This document shows, one piece after another, positions 7,805-14,550 of a DNA stretch of 20,958 nucleotides. This DNA is from UMGS172 sp045651745 (GTDB taxonomy: Bacteria > Bacillota > Clostridia > Oscillospirales > Acutalibacteraceae). Location: the NCBI GenBank assembly GCA_045651745.1, contig JAZRSW010000059.1, forward strand, positions 1 to 20,958, given 5' to 3'. How positions within the stretch are numbered: position 1 is the first letter of the stretch; each line of letters opens with the position of its first letter. The notes beneath the pieces were generated by a model. That model was not told where the DNA came from. It did not search any database and worked only from the letters and a program-made list of their open reading frames with translations. A program made the translations under genes and the position numbers.

Positions 7805-7855
7805 CTCGTTCCTTCAAAGGTGTTATGATTGTCAAGGTAAAGTGAGGCGAGGAAA

Positions 7856-8740
7856 GTGAATTATAATAAATGGCTAAAACTTAACACCGAAGATTTAACG
7901 GGCAAAACCGTTGCCGTGACAGGTACAACGGGAGGTTTGGGGCGTGAATTGGTTCGGTTTTTGTGCGAATTGAACGCCGATATAATTTTGCTTGACCGAA
8001 ACGCCGAGCGTTCAAAGGCTTTCCAAGAAGAACTCGTTAAAGATTTTCCAACCGCGAAATTCCGCCGAATCACAGTCGATTTAGAAGATTTCGATTCAGT
8101 AAAATCGGCGGTCGAAACATTAAAACAACTACCGTTAGATATTTTCGTTCATAACGCGGGTGCGTATAGCATACCCCGTCATAAATGTTCGACGGGTTTC
8201 GACAATGTTTTTCAAATAAATTTCGTCTCTCCGTTATATATTATTCGCGAGTTGTTACCGGATTTACGAGAGCGTAAGGGACAAGTAGTCGCAGTCGGAA
8301 GTATTGCGCACAATTATTCAAAAACCGACTCTAACGACATTGATTTTACTACCCGTACTGCTTCTTCAAAGGTTTACGGCAACTCAAAACGGTATCTGAT
8401 GTTCTCGCTTTATGAACTTTTTAAAGCCGAAACTGACGTAACGCTGTCCATAGTTCACCCCGGTATTACTTTTACCAATATTACAGCCCATTATCCGAAA
8501 CTGATTTTTGCGATTATAAAAAACCCGATGAAAGTCATTTTTATGAAACCGAAAAAGTCGGCATTAAGCCTTTTGAAAGGTGTTTTTGTGCCGACCGATT
8601 ATCATACCTGGCTCGGTCCTAAAGTTTTTAACGTTTGGGGTTTGCCGAAACTGCAAAAACTTCGTACAGTGTCTGAAAAGGAAAGTGAGTTTATCGGCAA
8701 AACTGCTGACGAAATTTATGAAAAGTTAAAATCAAAGTAA
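7856..8740 (+). CDS. Short-chain dehydrogenase/reductase (SDR) family protein
   Basis: This 294-residue NAD(P)-dependent oxidoreductase shows the classical SDR marks in order. They are the glycine motif TGTTGGLG (22-29), an acidic residue at the end of the second strand (LLDRN, 45-49), HNAG (99-102), catalytic S149 in VGSIAHN, and Y174-x3-K178 in YGNSK. The C-terminal part (about 215-290) is longer than in minimal SDRs and resembles retinol-dehydrogenase-like proteins. The substrate is unknown. The start is GTG 7856 preceded by GAGGCGAGGA; no ATG lies at a suitable place. It follows the phosphate transporter by 51 bases on the same strand and may be cotranscribed, though no functional link is evident. 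A strong inverted repeat follows its stop. Confidence 0.88.
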   Translation: MNYNKWLKLNTEDLTGKTVAVTGTTGGLGRELVRFLCELNADIILLDRNAERSKAFQEELVKDFPTAKFRRITVDLEDFDSVKSAVETLKQLPLDIFVHNAGAYSIPRHKCSTGFDNVFQINFVSPLYIIRELLPDLRERKGQVVAVGSIAHNYSKTDSNDIDFTTRTASSKVYGNSKRYLMFSLYELFKAETDVTLSIVHPGITFTNITAHYPKLIFAIIKNPMKVIFMKPKKSALSLLKGVFVPTDYHTWLGPKVFNVWGLPKLQKLRTVSEKESEFIGKTADEIYEKLKSK

Positions 8741-8773
8741 AAAAACACCGCCTTGTAAACACAAGGCGGTGTT
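8740..8773 (-). terminator. Rho-independent terminator of the mutase/permease/peptidase operon
   Basis: A perfect 13-base-pair stem (AACACCGCCTTGT with ACAAGGCGGTGTT, loop AAAC) lies at 8744-8773. On the minus strand it ends in a run of T from the A-tract at 8740-8745, directly after the metallopeptidase stop. On the plus strand the following GCTACATTTT is a weak T-tract, so any stop of the SDR transcript there would be less efficient. Confidence 0.88.
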
Positions 8774-8774
8774 G

Positions 8775-9287
8775 CTACATTTTAAGTAAATCACGTCTGA
8801 CCTTAAAGTCGGGCATATATTTTTCTATTAAATTCCAGAATTGCTTGCCGTGATTATGGTGTTTGGTGTGCGCTAATTCGTGCAAAACTACGTAATCAAT
8901 AACTTCAATGGAGTGTCGCATTAGTAAATACGAAAAACTGATAGAGTTTTTACCGCTACAACTGCCATATCGCGTTTTTGCGGAGGTTATGGTGATTTTG
9001 GTGTATTTTAAACCTGTTTTTTTACTCCAAAACTCAACCCTTTCGGGCAAAATTTCCTTGGCTTTAGCCTTTAATAGTTTTATTTCCTCTGCGGTCGGTT
9101 CAGGATTAAGTTCGCGCCGTTTTTCCTGCTTTTTAAGGGTCTTTTCTATCCAATTTTCGTGTGAACCGACAAACTCGGCAACGGTTTTGTCAGTAACAAG
9201 ACGCGGTGCGCGAACTAAAACTTCACCCTTTAATGTTACCTCTAACGCTAAAGTTCTGCGGCTGGAACGAATAACTTTGTATTCCAT
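8775..9287 (-). CDS. YgjP-like (DUF45) zinc metallopeptidase domain protein
   Basis: This 170-residue protein has the gluzincin motif HELAH (H136, E137, H140) and a third likely ligand at H146 in the segment HHNHGKQFW, the typical DUF45/YgjP pattern related to WLM/SprT domains. The N-terminal half includes the usual strand-rich RRTLALEVTLKGEVLVRAP block and a lysine-rich helix. It is shorter than the 230 or so residues common in the family, but nothing essential appears missing. It is soluble and cytosolic; in bacteria the precise substrate of this family is not settled. It starts 3 bases after the DMT permease stop with AAGGT as ribosome binding site, and it is the last gene of the operon that begins at the 11958-11986 promoter. 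Confidence 0.88.
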   Translation of the reverse strand: MEYKVIRSSRRTLALEVTLKGEVLVRAPRLVTDKTVAEFVGSHENWIEKTLKKQEKRRELNPEPTAEEIKLLKAKAKEILPERVEFWSKKTGLKYTKITITSAKTRYGSCSGKNSISFSYLLMRHSIEVIDYVVLHELAHTKHHNHGKQFWNLIEKYMPDFKVRRDLLKM

Positions 9288-9290
9288 ACG

Positions 9291-10244
9291 TTATACCTTG
9301 GCGGGTGTTTTCTTCTTGAGTATTTTAGAAAACAAACGGTCGGCGAACGGGGTTTCGACAATGAAAATTGCAATCATCATCAAAATGCAACCGATAGCCT
9401 CGCGAGTGGTGGGAAGCATAGCGTAAAAAACGCAGGAAGTTACCATAGCAAAGAGGGACTCTAAACTCATAACAATGCTTGCAACGGTGGCTTCGCACAA
9501 CTTTTGACCTAAAAGTTGGAACGTATAAGCAACGCCCGACGACATCACACCGCAGTAAAGTATAGGCACGGCGGCGTGGAAAAGGTTGCTCAAATTCAAT
9601 GCTTCGTGCTCAAAAATCAGCATCAAAACGCCTGACACAACGCCAACGGTGAAAAACTGAATCGCCGAAAGCGCGACGGCATCAACCTTGGACACAAAGT
9701 GGTCGGCAACGGTAATATGTACCGCGAAAGCAATCGCACAAAGCAAAAGTACGATGTCACCGACAGAAATCGTGAATCCCGATTTCACGCTGATAAAATA
9801 CAGACCGAAAACGCTGATTATGACCGAAAGAACTATTGAAAAGCGCAACTTTTGTCCTAAAACGACCAAAATTACTGGGACGAAAATGATATACATGGCC
9901 GTAATAAAGCCGGCTTTGCCTGAACCGCCTTCGGTAAGTTCGGCGTTGAAAATAATGCCGAATTGCTGTAAATTTGCGGCAATTGACAAAGCAACACCGC
10001 AAAGCACACCGCCCAAAACAAGTTTAGACGATAAAAGTTTTTCTTTTTGTCCTGTTTTTTTCTCGCGGGTTGACTTCATCAAAAGACATAGCGGAACAAG
10101 TATAATTACCGCCACGAATGAGCGCAAGCAGTTCAGTGTGAACGAGCCGACAAATGGCGTGGCTTCCTCTTGCGCTACGAATGCGCTACCCCAAATTGCG
10201 GCGGCAATAAGCAGAATGATACCGCCTTTTAAATTGTTTTTCAT
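9291..10244 (-). CDS. EamA/DMT superfamily permease
   Basis: This 317-residue membrane protein has about ten hydrophobic segments arranged as two EamA repeats. The first begins GGIILLIAAAIWGSAFVAQ, and the second begins about FTISVGDIVLLLCAIAFAVHI. The AAIWGSAF start and the ATVASIVMSLESLFAM region are characteristic of DMT exporters of amino acids or other metabolites. The substrate is not predictable. The C-terminal tail is basic (KILKKKTPAKV), as expected for a cytoplasmic end. The gene sits 21 bases downstream of the phosphohexomutase. The ribosome binding site is weak: the only purine run, AAGGATA, is about 13-14 bases before the ATG, so expression may depend on coupling. Confidence 0.9.
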   Translation of the reverse strand: MKNNLKGGIILLIAAAIWGSAFVAQEEATPFVGSFTLNCLRSFVAVIILVPLCLLMKSTREKKTGQKEKLLSSKLVLGGVLCGVALSIAANLQQFGIIFNAELTEGGSGKAGFITAMYIIFVPVILVVLGQKLRFSIVLSVIISVFGLYFISVKSGFTISVGDIVLLLCAIAFAVHITVADHFVSKVDAVALSAIQFFTVGVVSGVLMLIFEHEALNLSNLFHAAVPILYCGVMSSGVAYTFQLLGQKLCEATVASIVMSLESLFAMVTSCVFYAMLPTTREAIGCILMMIAIFIVETPFADRLFSKILKKKTPAKV

Positions 10245-10265
10245 AGTATGTAAAATTATCCTTGT

Positions 10266-11768
10266 TTATTTCAAAAAGTTTTTGAGTGAAGATGTGTCGA
10301 GCAAATCCTGTGCGTAGAAAAATTCAGAAATCTCCTCTAAAATCTTACGTACGCCACCCTTTGAATCGCTTTCAACGTTCATAGGCATAACGGGGTCGTG
10401 CACCGAAAGTCTTAACAAGAACCAACCGTCATTTACGCTGACGCGTAATCCTTCGCGGTTGTCGTCGGCAATGATAAATCCTGCCTTTTCTTTGCACCAG
10501 TTTTCTAAGTCGGCAATAACCTTTTCACCGTATGCTCGGAAATCTTCGGTTTCAATGTTAAAACGTAATTCCTCGGCTTCTTCGGGCATTTTAAGGTCAG
10601 CGGTTAAGTCGGAAATACTTTTGCCTATCTTACCCAACTTTGCCATTTTGATAATAATTTTAGTGACTAAGTAGGCGCCGTCGTCAAGGAAATAGTTTTC
10701 CTTTAATGCGGCATGACCCGAGGTTTCAATAGCAAGCGGAGCGTTGATGCCCGTTTCACACAAACGAATAGCCTCATTAATAACATTCTTATAGCCACGT
10801 TTAAAGCGATGATGTTTACCGCTAAGATTTTCCTCAATAAAGGTTTTAAGTCCCGACGAGGTTACACTGTCGGTAACAATGGTTGAACCCGGCTCTTTTT
10901 CCAAGGCAATAGCGGCAGAAAGCGCAATCAGACGGTTGCGGTTGATTTCAACGCCGGTCGAATCAACACAACCTGCTCTATCAACATCGGTATCAAAGAT
11001 AACACCCAAATCGGCTTTTGAAGAAAGCACTGCATTTTGGATGCTTTCCATAGCCTTAGCGTTTTCGGGGTTGGGAATGTGGTTGGGGAACATTCCGTCA
11101 GGTTCTAAATAAACACTGCCCGAAGTGTCTGCTCCCAATTTTTTAAGAGCGTTATCGGCATAAAATCCGCCTGCGCCGTTGCCTGCATCAACAACGATGT
11201 GGTAATTTTTAAGCGGTTGGTCTTCTTCCGTAACGCCCAATTCGTCGCAGATAATATTACGCAAAATTGCAGAATATTCGGTCATAAAATCGACCTTTGT
11301 CACATTGCCGTTTCCCTTCGGTGCGGTTTTGCCGTTGTTTGCATCTTCGATAATTTCGGCAATGTCACTCGAGTCCAATCCGCCTGAGGGCAAAAAGAAC
11401 TTTAATCCGTTGCGGTCGGCAGGGTGGTGGCTCGCGGTAATTTGCACTGCACCGTCGCAATTTCTTTTAACGGTGGTCATAAACATAGCGGGTGTCGAGG
11501 AAAGACCGCAATCCAAAACCGAAACGCCTGCCGAAACCAAAGCCTCAATAACTTTAGCCTTGATTCTTTCGGCGGTAATTCGTGAGTCGTGACCAACCGA
11601 TACGGTTAAATTATCGGCACTTTTACCGCTTTTTTTTGCTAAAAACAGTACAAATGCCGAGGTGATGTCAAACACTGCCTCATCGGTCAAGTTTACTGTG
11701 TTGCCGAAAATATCCGAAGCAAAACCTCGAACGTCCGAGCCGGATTTAAGTTCTTTGTAGTTTTTCAT
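10266..11768 (-). CDS. Phosphomannomutase/phosphoglucomutase (alpha-D-phosphohexomutase)
   Basis: This 500-residue four-domain enzyme interconverts hexose 1- and 6-phosphates in the cytosol. Key sites are the phosphoserine loop TASHHP with S113, the metal loop FDTDVDR (D259, D261, D263, R264) and the sugar-binding loop ETSGH (348-352). The C-terminal phosphate-binding region contains DNREGLRVS (436-444) and RLSVHDP (453-459). The serine loop has His where TASHNP is usual, and the last loop reads SVHDP where SGTEP is usual. Both are still compatible with the fold. AGAGGAGA precedes the ATG. It is the second gene of its operon after a 46-residue membrane peptide. It would link glucose 1-phosphate from glucan breakdown to glycolysis, or feed nucleotide-sugar synthesis. 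Confidence 0.9.
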   Translation of the reverse strand: MKNYKELKSGSDVRGFASDIFGNTVNLTDEAVFDITSAFVLFLAKKSGKSADNLTVSVGHDSRITAERIKAKVIEALVSAGVSVLDCGLSSTPAMFMTTVKRNCDGAVQITASHHPADRNGLKFFLPSGGLDSSDIAEIIEDANNGKTAPKGNGNVTKVDFMTEYSAILRNIICDELGVTEEDQPLKNYHIVVDAGNGAGGFYADNALKKLGADTSGSVYLEPDGMFPNHIPNPENAKAMESIQNAVLSSKADLGVIFDTDVDRAGCVDSTGVEINRNRLIALSAAIALEKEPGSTIVTDSVTSSGLKTFIEENLSGKHHRFKRGYKNVINEAIRLCETGINAPLAIETSGHAALKENYFLDDGAYLVTKIIIKMAKLGKIGKSISDLTADLKMPEEAEELRFNIETEDFRAYGEKVIADLENWCKEKAGFIIADDNREGLRVSVNDGWFLLRLSVHDPVMPMNVESDSKGGVRKILEEISEFFYAQDLLDTSSLKNFLK

Positions 11769-11792
11769 TAAAAATTCTCCTCTGGCGGTTAT

Positions 11793-11933
11793 TCACCCGA
11801 ACAAAAGGTCGGCACCGTAAAAGCCAATGGCAATAAGAGCCAGCGCCGCTAATGTCCAAACAACCGACTTAACAAACGTTTTGCCGGCGGAATAGCCACT
11901 TTTTTCTGTTTTGTATTTATAATCGTCTTGCAT
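11793..11933 (-). CDS. Small single-pass membrane protein, 46 residues
   Basis: I do not recognise this protein. The frame is open further upstream (to 12011), but GAGGTG lies 6 bases before ATG 11933 and the promoter at 11958-11986 would exclude the longer form, so I take 46 residues. The N-terminal third is charged and tyrosine-rich (MQDDYKYKTEKSGYSAGK). It is followed by one hydrophobic helix, about residues 20-45 (VVWTLAALALIAIGFYGADLL), ending near the C-terminus. It would sit in the membrane with a short cytoplasmic head. It is first in an operon with phosphohexomutase, DMT permease and a metallopeptidase, and lies 24 bases before the mutase. It could be a partner of the permease, but that is a guess. 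Confidence 0.7.
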   Translation of the reverse strand: MQDDYKYKTEKSGYSAGKTFVKSVVWTLAALALIAIGFYGADLLFG

Positions 11934-11957
11934 TTTTACACCTCGCTTTGCCAATAT

Positions 11958-11986
11958 ACTATATTTTTGGCATTCTTGGGTGTAAA
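11958..11986 (-). promoter_or_regulatory. Sigma-A-type promoter of the mutase operon
   Basis: On the minus strand TTTACA (11986-11981) and TATAGT (11963-11958) are separated by exactly 17 bases. Transcription would start about 17 bases before the ATG of the 46-residue protein, leaving a short leader that carries GAGGTG. Confidence 0.7.
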
Positions 11987-12033
11987 AATACAAAGTTTGA
12001 GTTATGTCCAAGCACCGAAACTTTTTTTGAAAA

Positions 12034-12039
12034 TATAAT
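12034..12039 (+). promoter_or_regulatory. Possible -10 box of the MecA-like gene
   Basis: TATAAT lies 29 bases before the ATG, at the right place for a start of transcription near 12046. No good -35 hexamer is found 16-18 bases upstream, so it may need an activator or be weak. Confidence 0.4.
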
Positions 12040-12068
12040 AGAAAGATTAAAAGTTTCGGGGGTGCGTT

Positions 12069-12641
12069 ATGACTGTGACTGAAATCGACGGACAGTTAAA
12101 GGTAATACTGTCCGAAGTTGAAACCGTAAAATATAACATTGACCGAGTTTTTTTTGAAAAGAACTCAAAGGAATCGTCAAAAGCGTTGGTAACCTTATTA
12201 AAACTAGCGTCGTCGAAGGTGGGTTTTAGTACCGACGCCAAAGATTTTGCGATTGAAATATATCCCGTTTTCAGCGGTGGATGTGAAATTTACTTTATAC
12301 CCGAAAAGCCGAAAGTTCCGAAAGTTTCGGCAAGTGTGAACGGTTGGTCGGTTTTTGAGTTTAAATCAACCGAGGCGGCTTTAAAAACTTGTGAGCTTTT
12401 ATATAAAGACCCCAAAACCCGCTACTGTTCTTCATCAATGTATAAATACCGCAACAAGTATCGGTTGGCGGTTAGAAATATCAGTTCTTCGTTAAACCGT
12501 CGGCTTTTGCTCGAATTTGCCGACCGTTCCATCGCCTCGCGCTTAGAACGCGTTAAAACGTTTGAGTACGGCAAGCCAATTGCTTTAAAAAATGCAATTT
12601 ATATAATAGGCTCTGCGCTTGTTCACGAAAAATCAGATTGA
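12069..12641 (+). CDS. MecA-like adaptor protein
   Basis: This 190-residue protein resembles MecA (negative regulator of genetic competence), the adaptor that delivers substrates to ClpC. The start MTVTEIDGQLKVILSEVE fits the MecA N-terminal strand. The middle has FSTDAKDFAIEIYPVFSGGCEIYF, the I-E-P-GGC-YF pattern of the family. The C-terminal domain has F-S-x-EAALKTCELL, SSMYKYRNKYRLAV and a final EYGKPI-A segment. A low-complexity linker (KPKVPKVSAS) separates the domains. The N-terminal region is less acidic than in Bacillus MecA, so partner specificity may differ. GGGGGTG precedes ATG 12069. Its last 9 bases overlap the end of the convergent epimerase gene. The family assignment is from remembered patterns, not a search. 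Confidence 0.68.
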   Translation: MTVTEIDGQLKVILSEVETVKYNIDRVFFEKNSKESSKALVTLLKLASSKVGFSTDAKDFAIEIYPVFSGGCEIYFIPEKPKVPKVSASVNGWSVFEFKSTEAALKTCELLYKDPKTRYCSSSMYKYRNKYRLAVRNISSSLNRRLLLEFADRSIASRLERVKTFEYGKPIALKNAIYIIGSALVHEKSD

Positions 12642-13277
12642 CATATACTCGGTGGCTTTTGCTTTAAGGTTTTGTGCTTTGAACAATGCACTGCCCACAA
12701 CCAAAACGTCAGCGCCGGCTTCAACACAAAGTTTACCGGTTTCTTCGTTAACACCGCCGTCAACCTCTAATAATAGGTTTAAACCAAGACGGTCGCGCTC
12801 GGCGCGTAATGCGCGCAATTTATCTAATGCCGAAGGCATAAAACTTTGACCGCCAAATCCCGGCTCAACCGACATAACCAAAACCATATCGCATTTCGGC
12901 AAATACTCAAAAATCGCTTCAGCAGGGGTTTTAGGTTTAATTGTAAGGCAGGTTTTTACACCTAAAGCGTGAATTTCGTCAAGCGTTTCGTTAACATCCG
13001 AACCTGCTTCGTAGTGGAACCCTAACCAATCGGCATATTTAGCGAAATCTTTTATGTAACGGGCAGGACGGTCAATCATAAGATGAATGTCCAACGGTAA
13101 AGAGGTGTGCTTCTTGATAGAGTCAATAACAGGGCAACCGAATGAAATGTTAGGCACAAAAATACCGTCCATAACGTCAAGGTGAACCATATCGGTATTG
13201 CATTCTTCTAATTGTTTACAAACAGTACCTAATTCTAAATAATCGCAACCCAAAATTGAGGGTGAAAGTTTAGCCAT
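12633..13277 (-). CDS. rpe: Ribulose-phosphate 3-epimerase
   Basis: This 214-residue TIM-barrel enzyme of the pentose phosphate pathway interconverts ribulose 5-phosphate and xylulose 5-phosphate. Diagnostic features are SPSILGCD at the start, HLDVMDG with H32, D34 and the metal-site region, DIHLM with H65, VMSVEPGFGGQ (134-144) for phosphate binding, and EVDGGV with D173. Length and order match the family. The frame is open from 13295, but GCGGAGGA lies at the right distance from ATG 13277 and MAKLSPSILG is the usual N-terminus. It is preceded on the same strand by the TauE pair, with a 68-base gap that includes a hairpin, so it may have its own promoter. Its 3' end overlaps the MecA-like gene tail-to-tail. 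Confidence 0.95.
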   Translation of the reverse strand: MAKLSPSILGCDYLELGTVCKQLEECNTDMVHLDVMDGIFVPNISFGCPVIDSIKKHTSLPLDIHLMIDRPARYIKDFAKYADWLGFHYEAGSDVNETLDEIHALGVKTCLTIKPKTPAEAIFEYLPKCDMVLVMSVEPGFGGQSFMPSALDKLRALRAERDRLGLNLLLEVDGGVNEETGKLCVEAGADVLVVGSALFKAQNLKAKATEYMSI

Positions 13278-13330
13278 AATATTATTCCTCCGCATAAGTT
13301 TTCATACACAGTTATTTTACACTAAATTAA

Positions 13331-13352
13331 CCGTTAGGTCAACACCTAACGG
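13331..13352 (-). terminator. Hairpin overlapping the end of the TauE pair
   Basis: A perfect 9-base-pair stem (CCGTTAGGT with ACCTAACGG, 4-base loop) includes the TAG stop of the downstream TauE gene (13346-13348). On the minus strand it is followed by TTAATTTA, a poor U-tract. It may be a weak terminator that lets some transcripts run on into the epimerase gene. Confidence 0.5.
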
Positions 13353-13729
13353 CTTATTTGTTTCTGTTTATTTTCAGTTTTTGAGAATAATTGATAACAG
13401 CCGAAAACAATCAAGAAACCTGCAAAAAAATTGCTTAAAAGTTCGGTTTGAACTTCTTTTGCAAGCAAAAACCCTATGCCCACTCCGAATACACCGCCGA
13501 GCCACATTTTTAAAACTGTTTTCCATTCGATTAAGCGTTTGAATGAGTAAATAATTATGGCAATCAGTCCTACAGGGAGAAAAAATAAAAGGTTTATTCC
13601 TTGTGCTTTTAATTGAGGAATGTTAGCGAATACGGTAAGGTAGATTAAAAGCACACCGCCACCGCCTAAACCCATTCCACCTATTACTCCGGATACAAAC
13701 CCTGCCAATGCTACAGTAACATCAAAAAT
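13346..13729 (-). CDS. Half-size TauE/SafE family membrane protein, second gene (probable ATT start)
   Basis: This protein of about 127 residues has four or so hydrophobic segments and the TauE/SafE glycine motif GFVSGVIGGMGLGGGGVLLI near its N-terminus. Full TauE/SafE proteins have two such repeats; here each repeat is a separate gene, so the two products probably form a heterodimer exporting or importing an anion such as sulfite or an organosulfonate. The only standard start codon in frame is TTG 13708, which has no ribosome binding site and would cut off part of the first helix. ATT at 13729-13727 lies just after GAGGTGAT (13740-13733), which overlaps the previous stop codon. I therefore choose ATT, giving IFDVTVALAGF as N-terminus. 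The C-terminus is basic (KTENKQKQISR). Confidence 0.75.
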   Translation of the reverse strand: MFDVTVALAGFVSGVIGGMGLGGGGVLLIYLTVFANIPQLKAQGINLLFFLPVGLIAIIIYSFKRLIEWKTVLKMWLGGVFGVGIGFLLAKEVQTELLSNFFAGFLIVFGCYQLFSKTENKQKQISR

Positions 13730-13733
13730 ACTA

Positions 13734-14096
13734 TCACCTCATAAAAAGAGTTATTCCTGCCCAAATCATAAAAATTGAAAAAACTTTTCGTATCCATTTG
13801 TCAGGAAGTTTTTTTAAAATAAAAGTTCCTGTTGTTGCACCCAACAATCCCCAAGGAACGTATTTTACGGAGTCGTTAATAGTAACACTGCCGTTCAAAA
13901 GGTAAAGTGTAGCCGAAAATACAGACAAAGGCATTATTACCGCTACGGCACTTGCGTGGGCTTTTTTCTTTTTAAGACCGTATTTCCCTAAAATCGGCAC
14001 GGACAGCATACCGCCTCCAGCACCTAATAAGCCGTTTACAAACCCCGTCAGCAATCCACCGCTTATCATTAATAACGTCTTGGTTTTTGGTTTCAT
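13734..14096 (-). CDS. Half-size TauE/SafE family membrane protein, first gene
   Basis: This 120-residue membrane protein has a TauE/SafE-type repeat, GGLLTGFVNGLLGAGGGMLSVPILGKYGL, followed by AHASAVAVIMPLSVFSATLYL and two further hydrophobic segments. The polybasic KKKKAHAS turn is typical of this repeat. It equals half of a standard TauE/SafE permease of roughly 250 residues. The next gene supplies the other half, so a heterodimeric transporter is inferred. GAGGAGG precedes ATG 14096, and a good promoter lies at 14150-14178. Its TGA stop (13736-13734) overlaps the ribosome binding site of the second gene, so the two are translationally coupled. The substrate is unknown. Confidence 0.88.
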   Translation of the reverse strand: MKPKTKTLLMISGGLLTGFVNGLLGAGGGMLSVPILGKYGLKKKKAHASAVAVIMPLSVFSATLYLLNGSVTINDSVKYVPWGLLGATTGTFILKKLPDKWIRKVFSIFMIWAGITLFMR

Positions 14097-14149
14097 TTTT
14101 CCTCCTCAAAATATAATAATATACCTCTATTTTTAAAAAATAATCGGTA

Positions 14150-14178
14150 ATTATACCAATGTAAATTTGCGAAATCAA
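14150..14178 (-). promoter_or_regulatory. Sigma-A-type promoter of the TauE pair
   Basis: On the minus strand TTGATT (14178-14173) and TATAAT (14155-14150) are separated by exactly 17 bases. This predicts a leader of about 45 bases before ATG 14096. Confidence 0.72.
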
Positions 14179-14295
14179 CCCTAAATTTTAATGTTCGTCA
14201 AGGATTACAAAAATATTGTGAAATGTCACTAAAAATGACGTAAAATTTTAGTAATGTTTTTCTAAGTAATGTATGTACTTTTTTGAAATAAGTAA

Positions 14296-14498
14296 TATAA
14301 TGAAAAAGGAAAGGCGAAACATTTTCGCTTCGCCGCAAAATCAAAGATTTTGCAACAAATTTTTAGTAAAAATTTGTCCTTTTCCATTGAAATGATTGTC
14401 GCGCGAAATTAAATATTATATTTAATTTCGCTAAAGCCACTTGTCAAGTGGCTAGTCGAAACACGTTTAGAGCGTTTCGACTAACTACAATCATTATA
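14296..14498. repeat. Two cloverleaf-like hairpin modules bracketed by an inverted repeat
   Basis: This stretch is almost wholly made of inverted repeats. Module 1 is closed by 14299-14310 with 14377-14388 (12 positions, one A-C mismatch). It contains a GCGAAA/TTTCGC or GGCGAA/TTCGCC hairpin (14313-14334), GCAAAATC-AAA-GATTTTGC (14335-14353) and a 10-base-pair stem with loop AGT (14355-14377). Module 2 is closed by AATGATTGT (14391-14399) with ACAATCATT (14487-14495). It contains a 14-base arm pair around one T (14403-14431), a 9-base pair around one T (14435-14453) and TAGTCGAAAC with GTTTCGACTA (14453-14483). TATAATGA (14296-14303) and TCATTATA (14491-14498) bracket both. No transposase or tRNA is present. 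It may be a MITE-like structured repeat or a structured leader of the exporter operon. The rest of the gap (14179-14295) is AT-rich with no clear gene. Confidence 0.7.
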
Positions 14499-14550
14499 AT
14501 TAAGGTGGAAACATCACAAACGTAACCATTATGTAAAGAGGTGTTTATTT

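Noticed and set aside
8908..9426. 172-residue plus-strand open frame opposite the metallopeptidase and permease genes
   Set aside because: It is antisense to two well-supported genes, has no family motifs and has no ribosome binding site. The same applies to other long antisense frames, such as 9688-10317.
11934..12011. Longer 72-residue version of the small membrane protein
   Set aside because: It would include the promoter region in the coding sequence, and GAGGTG clearly serves the internal ATG 11933.
14262..14387. A 41-residue minus-strand frame starting MEKDKFLLKICC inside hairpin module 1
   Set aside because: It has no ribosome binding site and its codons are simply the hairpin arms. 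It is kept only as a possibility if other copies of the element preserve the frame.
14531..14536. ATG-TAA start-stop pair upstream of the exporter gene
   Set aside because: No ribosome binding site at a useful distance; it looks like chance.
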